NCBI GenBank assembly: GCA_050115935.1
Contig: JASFPO010000076.1
Coordinates: forward strand, 1 to 9,554
DNA from: GCA-020344715 sp050115935
GTDB taxonomy: Archaea; Thermoproteota; Bathyarchaeia; Bathyarchaeales; Bathyarchaeaceae
Direction: 5' to 3'
Length of the DNA: 9,554 nt
Shown here: one piece after another, positions 8,243 through 9,554 of the stretch
How the letters are laid out: each line of letters begins with the position of its first letter
How positions within the stretch are numbered: the first letter of the stretch is position 1
The notes under the pieces: model-generated
What the model saw: the letters and a program-made list of their open reading frames with translations, nothing else
Databases searched by the model: none
Told to the model about the DNA's origin: nothing
Translations under genes and position numbers: made by a program

Positions 8243-8350
8243 CTCCTCTGCGAAACGTATCCACGTGCAGTCTTTTCTCGCATTTCAAGCTCTTGAAACA
8301 CCTAAGAACCATTTCCTCAGCGTGAAAGTAAGAAATACGCCTTATTTAAA
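8243..8350 (-). promoter_or_regulatory. Promoter, candidate operator and ribosome-binding site of the GNAT-TPR gene
   Basis: On the minus strand a perfect archaeal-type TATA octamer TTTAAATA (8343-8350) predicts transcription from about 8320, giving a leader of about 85 bases. Inside the leader is an inverted repeat with seven-base arms, TTTCAAG-CT-CTTGAAA (8283-8298), a possible operator or hairpin just downstream of the start site. The strong Shine-Dalgarno AGAGGAG (8243-8249) selects the TTG start at 8235. The start-site position is inferred only from the usual TATA spacing. Confidence 0.42.
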
Positions 8351-8387
8351 GATTTATTTTCAAAATACTGGAGAAAATGCCTTATTT

Positions 8388-8480
8388 TCAATGATCAAAC
8401 GAGAAAGAACGCCTATTGCCTGGATTGCGGAGGCCTTGGACAGACAAAGTTTCACCTTTCATTCTCAACAAAACCTCCAC
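8388..8480 (-). CDS. Possible small ORF, 30 codons, strong ribosome-binding site
   Basis: On the minus strand a GTG at 8480 opens a 30-codon frame ending in TGA at 8388. It is preceded by GAGGAGGAG (about 8486-8494), with the GGAGG core seven bases from the GTG. A TTG three bases further upstream is an alternative start. The short product is basic and Ser/Gly-rich with no recognisable motif or membrane segment. A TATA-like TTTTTATG lies near 8504-8511, but its usual spacing would start transcription inside or past the Shine-Dalgarno, which weakens the case. The purine-rich run may be coincidence. Confidence 0.18.
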   Translation of the reverse strand: MEVLLRMKGETLSVQGLRNPGNRRSFSFDH

Positions 8481-8604
8481 CAACTCTCCTCCTCACAGAT
8501 CTACATAAAAATGTTTTGATGCATTCATGCAAGAGCTAACTGCATGCGCACAGCAATTTACCATAGTTACAATACGCGCGCCACTTGCCCCACGCATCTT
8601 CGTG

Positions 8605-8626
8605 AATCTGTGTACTAGTACAGATT
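8605..8626. repeat. 22-base inverted repeat upstream of the collagen-like gene
   Basis: The arms AATCTGT and ACAGATT flank GTACTAGT. The centre also contains a perfect 12-base palindrome, TGTACTAGTACA. The element ends 57 bases before the TTG start of the collagen-like gene, a position that suits an operator or a leader hairpin. The role is inferred from position only. Confidence 0.4.
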
Positions 8627-8683
8627 TCAGCTTCACAATCTTCTTATCTATGCCTTTCAAACGAAAGACAAGGTGTTATAGTC

Positions 8684-9343
8684 TTGCGAAAAATCGAAAG
8701 AAGCCGAAATGAGATTCTGGTCATCGCATTATCAATTGGACTCCTAGCAGGTGTCATCGGAGGCGTTGCCGCAACAGCTCTGACCAGCCAATATCTCATA
8801 CAACCAGGACCTCAAGGACCTACCGGAGACACTGGTCCACAAGGCTCCCAAGGATCTCAAGGGGAGCAAGGACCACAAGGAGAACAAGGGCTACTTGGAT
8901 CTGAGGGGCCTCAAGGTATTCCTGGAGTAAACGGGACAGATACTGTTCTTCAGATATTGCAAAATCGAAATGACACACAGTTCGACGTTAGTAGCTCTAC
9001 AGCGATGCAGTGGTATAACGTGTCTGACTTTGATTCTTCAATGGAGATCACAATCGATGTGCAACAGGATTCCAAGATCTTCGCACAGTTCTCAACTACG
9101 CATAGATTGCCAGTGACGTCGTCGATTTGGGTGAGATTGGTTGTTGACAATAGCTACAACAGCAGCAAGTATGTATTCTCAGTGATAGCACCTGTCAATA
9201 TAGACTACAAAATGGGATACGTCGACTTTCTGACAGATTCATTGAACGCTGGATCACATAAGATCAACGTGCAGTTCTTGAGAGAATCAGGTTCTCCAGA
9301 ATTTCTAGACAGGACTCTTACGATAGTTGAAATCGCAGCATAG
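8684..9343 (+). CDS. Membrane-anchored collagen-like protein, 219 aa
   Basis: A short basic N-terminus (RKIERSRNE) precedes one Gly/Ala-rich hydrophobic segment (about 10-33), a signal anchor or uncleaved signal peptide that would put the rest outside the cell. Residues 42-83 are 14 uninterrupted Gly-X-Y triplets (GPQ, GPT, GDT, GEQ and similar), rich in Gln, Glu and Pro: a short collagen-like stalk that would form a trimer. Residues 84-219 alternate polar and hydrophobic residues as in a beta-sandwich head; no family was recognised. Four N-x-S/T sequons (N83, N96, N112, N159) would suit archaeal surface glycosylation. The start is TTG at 8684, with AAGGTG (8670-8675) eight bases upstream. 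It is probably a cell-surface adhesion or display protein; the ligand is unknown. Confidence 0.85.
   Translation: MRKIERSRNEILVIALSIGLLAGVIGGVAATALTSQYLIQPGPQGPTGDTGPQGSQGSQGEQGPQGEQGLLGSEGPQGIPGVNGTDTVLQILQNRNDTQFDVSSSTAMQWYNVSDFDSSMEITIDVQQDSKIFAQFSTTHRLPVTSSIWVRLVVDNSYNSSKYVFSVIAPVNIDYKMGYVDFLTDSLNAGSHKINVQFLRESGSPEFLDRTLTIVEIAA
8807..8932 (+). repeat. Gly-X-Y coding repeat (14 triplets)
   Basis: This stretch encodes the collagen-like stalk as imperfect nine-base units, with CAAGG recurring many times. Such degenerate tandem DNA can change length by recombination or slippage, so the number of triplets may vary between strains. Confidence 0.75.
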
Positions 9344-9459
9344 CAAACAAGACCCGAGTTTTCTTGAGCAGGACGACCTAACGTAGCCAAGCAAAGATAC
9401 AAGCCTTTAAGAAACGTAAATAACTTTGTTGACAGAGTGAAAATTGCAGCTGAGAAACA
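9344..9459 (+). promoter_or_regulatory. Spacer with candidate promoter for the biotin ligase gene
   Basis: This 116-base gap follows the collagen-like gene. A TATA-like TAAATAA (9417-9423), preceded by GAAACG, lies about 40 bases before the ATG at 9460 and would place transcription near 9446. An alternative element is TTTAAG (9405-9410). A short T-run (9358-9365) could end the collagen transcript, but there is no clear hairpin. The ribosome-binding site before 9460 is weak (TGAG). Confidence 0.35.
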
Positions 9460-9554
9460 ATGCAAAAGCGCATAAAGCTAAAGAACAAACCCAAGACTAA
9501 ACTCATCGGAAAAACTATTCACTATTTCTCTGAAGTCTCTTCTACCAATGATTT
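9460..9554 (+). CDS. birA: Biotin--protein ligase (BirA/BPL catalytic domain), N-terminal 31 codons only
   Basis: ATG at 9460 opens a frame that runs off the right edge; a TGA lies in frame at 9451, so no longer start exists. After a lysine-rich lead of about 14 residues the sequence reads LIGKTIHYFSEVSSTND (15-31). This matches the opening of the biotin protein ligase catalytic domain, where IG..I.YF.E..STN is highly conserved; the archaeal Pyrococcus enzyme, as I remember it, begins the same way. These enzymes join biotin to the carrier lysine of biotin-dependent carboxylases through biotinyl-AMP in the cytoplasm. There is no room for an N-terminal DNA-binding domain, so this would be a single-function ligase rather than a BirA repressor. 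The call rests on few residues, but they are diagnostic. Confidence 0.78.
   Translation, partial: MQKRIKLKNKPKTKLIGKTIHYFSEVSSTND

Larger units (their letters stand above)
8351..8683. other. Divergent intergenic region upstream of the collagen-like gene
   Basis: This is the rest of the 448-base gap between the divergent GNAT and collagen-like genes. Apart from the doubtful small ORF, I see no protein-like frame. It holds the inverted repeat TGCATTCATGCA (8520-8531) with a further TGCATGC at 8541-8547, a 22-base inverted repeat at 8605-8626, and a small hairpin CTTTC-AAAC-GAAAG (8654-8667) just before the collagen gene's ribosome-binding site. No convincing TATA box for the plus-strand gene was found. 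Confidence 0.5.

Noticed and set aside
8265..8712. Two plus-strand ORFs of 84 and 61 codons (8265-8519 and 8527-8712)
   Set aside because: No ribosome-binding sites and no protein-like pattern; the first overlaps the GNAT promoter and the second runs into the collagen-like gene.
8950..9465. Minus-strand ORFs of 66 and 86 codons opposite the collagen-like gene
   Set aside because: Antisense shadows; the plus-strand frame has a signal anchor and collagen repeats.
9480..9554. Open minus-strand frame entering from the right edge and ending in TAG near 9480
   Set aside because: The 24 codons are antisense to the biotin ligase start, whose LIGK..HYF..V.STN pattern is much more specific.
1..9554. 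tRNA, rRNA, CRISPR arrays, insertion sequences
   Set aside because: No cloverleaf, regularly spaced direct repeats, transposase motifs or terminal inverted repeats were seen on either strand; a dedicated covariance-model scan was not possible.

Overview
This window looks archaeal, most likely an uncultured, moderate-GC lineage of the Bathyarchaeia type, though the taxon is inferred and not proven. Supporting signs are TATA-box-like octamers upstream of genes, Shine-Dalgarno-led TTG starts, AGA/AGG-rich arginine usage in several genes, a membrane-anchored collagen-like protein, and a right-edge gene whose N-terminus reads like an archaeal biotin protein ligase. No tRNA, rRNA, insertion sequence or CRISPR array was found.

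Layout from left to right: (1) 1-638, minus strand, the first 212 codons of an alpha/alpha-toroid protein with QW motifs (prenyltransferase/squalene-cyclase-like repeats), cut by the window edge. (2) 635-5563, minus strand, a 1642-residue tandem UvrA with four ABC ATPase domains. Its stop overlaps the start of gene 1 in an ATGA. (3) 5645-6886, minus strand, a 12-helix MFS transporter with its own TATA-like element and ribosome-binding site. (4) 7069-8235, minus strand, a GNAT acetyltransferase fused to C-terminal TPR-like repeats, starting at TTG. (5) 8236-8683, a 448-base divergent intergenic region with a TATA-like box, several inverted repeats and perhaps a 30-codon ORF. (6) 8684-9343, plus strand, a collagen-like surface protein. 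(7) 9460-9554, plus strand, the first 31 codons of a biotin protein ligase.

The most interesting unit is genes 1 and 2. The two halves of the giant UvrA appear to have lost complementary accessory domains. The N-terminal half keeps a UvrB-binding-like region but has no DNA-binding insertion; the C-terminal half keeps an insertion-like region but has no UvrB-binding domain. The polypeptide therefore looks like a covalent, asymmetric version of the normal UvrA dimer. It is translationally coupled to a QW-repeat protein with no known link to DNA repair. Both genes prefer CGN arginine codons (12 of the first 13 in uvrA, 9 of 11 in the visible QW gene), whereas the neighbouring MFS gene prefers AGA/AGG (8 of 11). 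This suggests the pair was acquired from a bacterial-type donor. A shared role with the MFS transporter in genotoxin tolerance is possible but is inference only.
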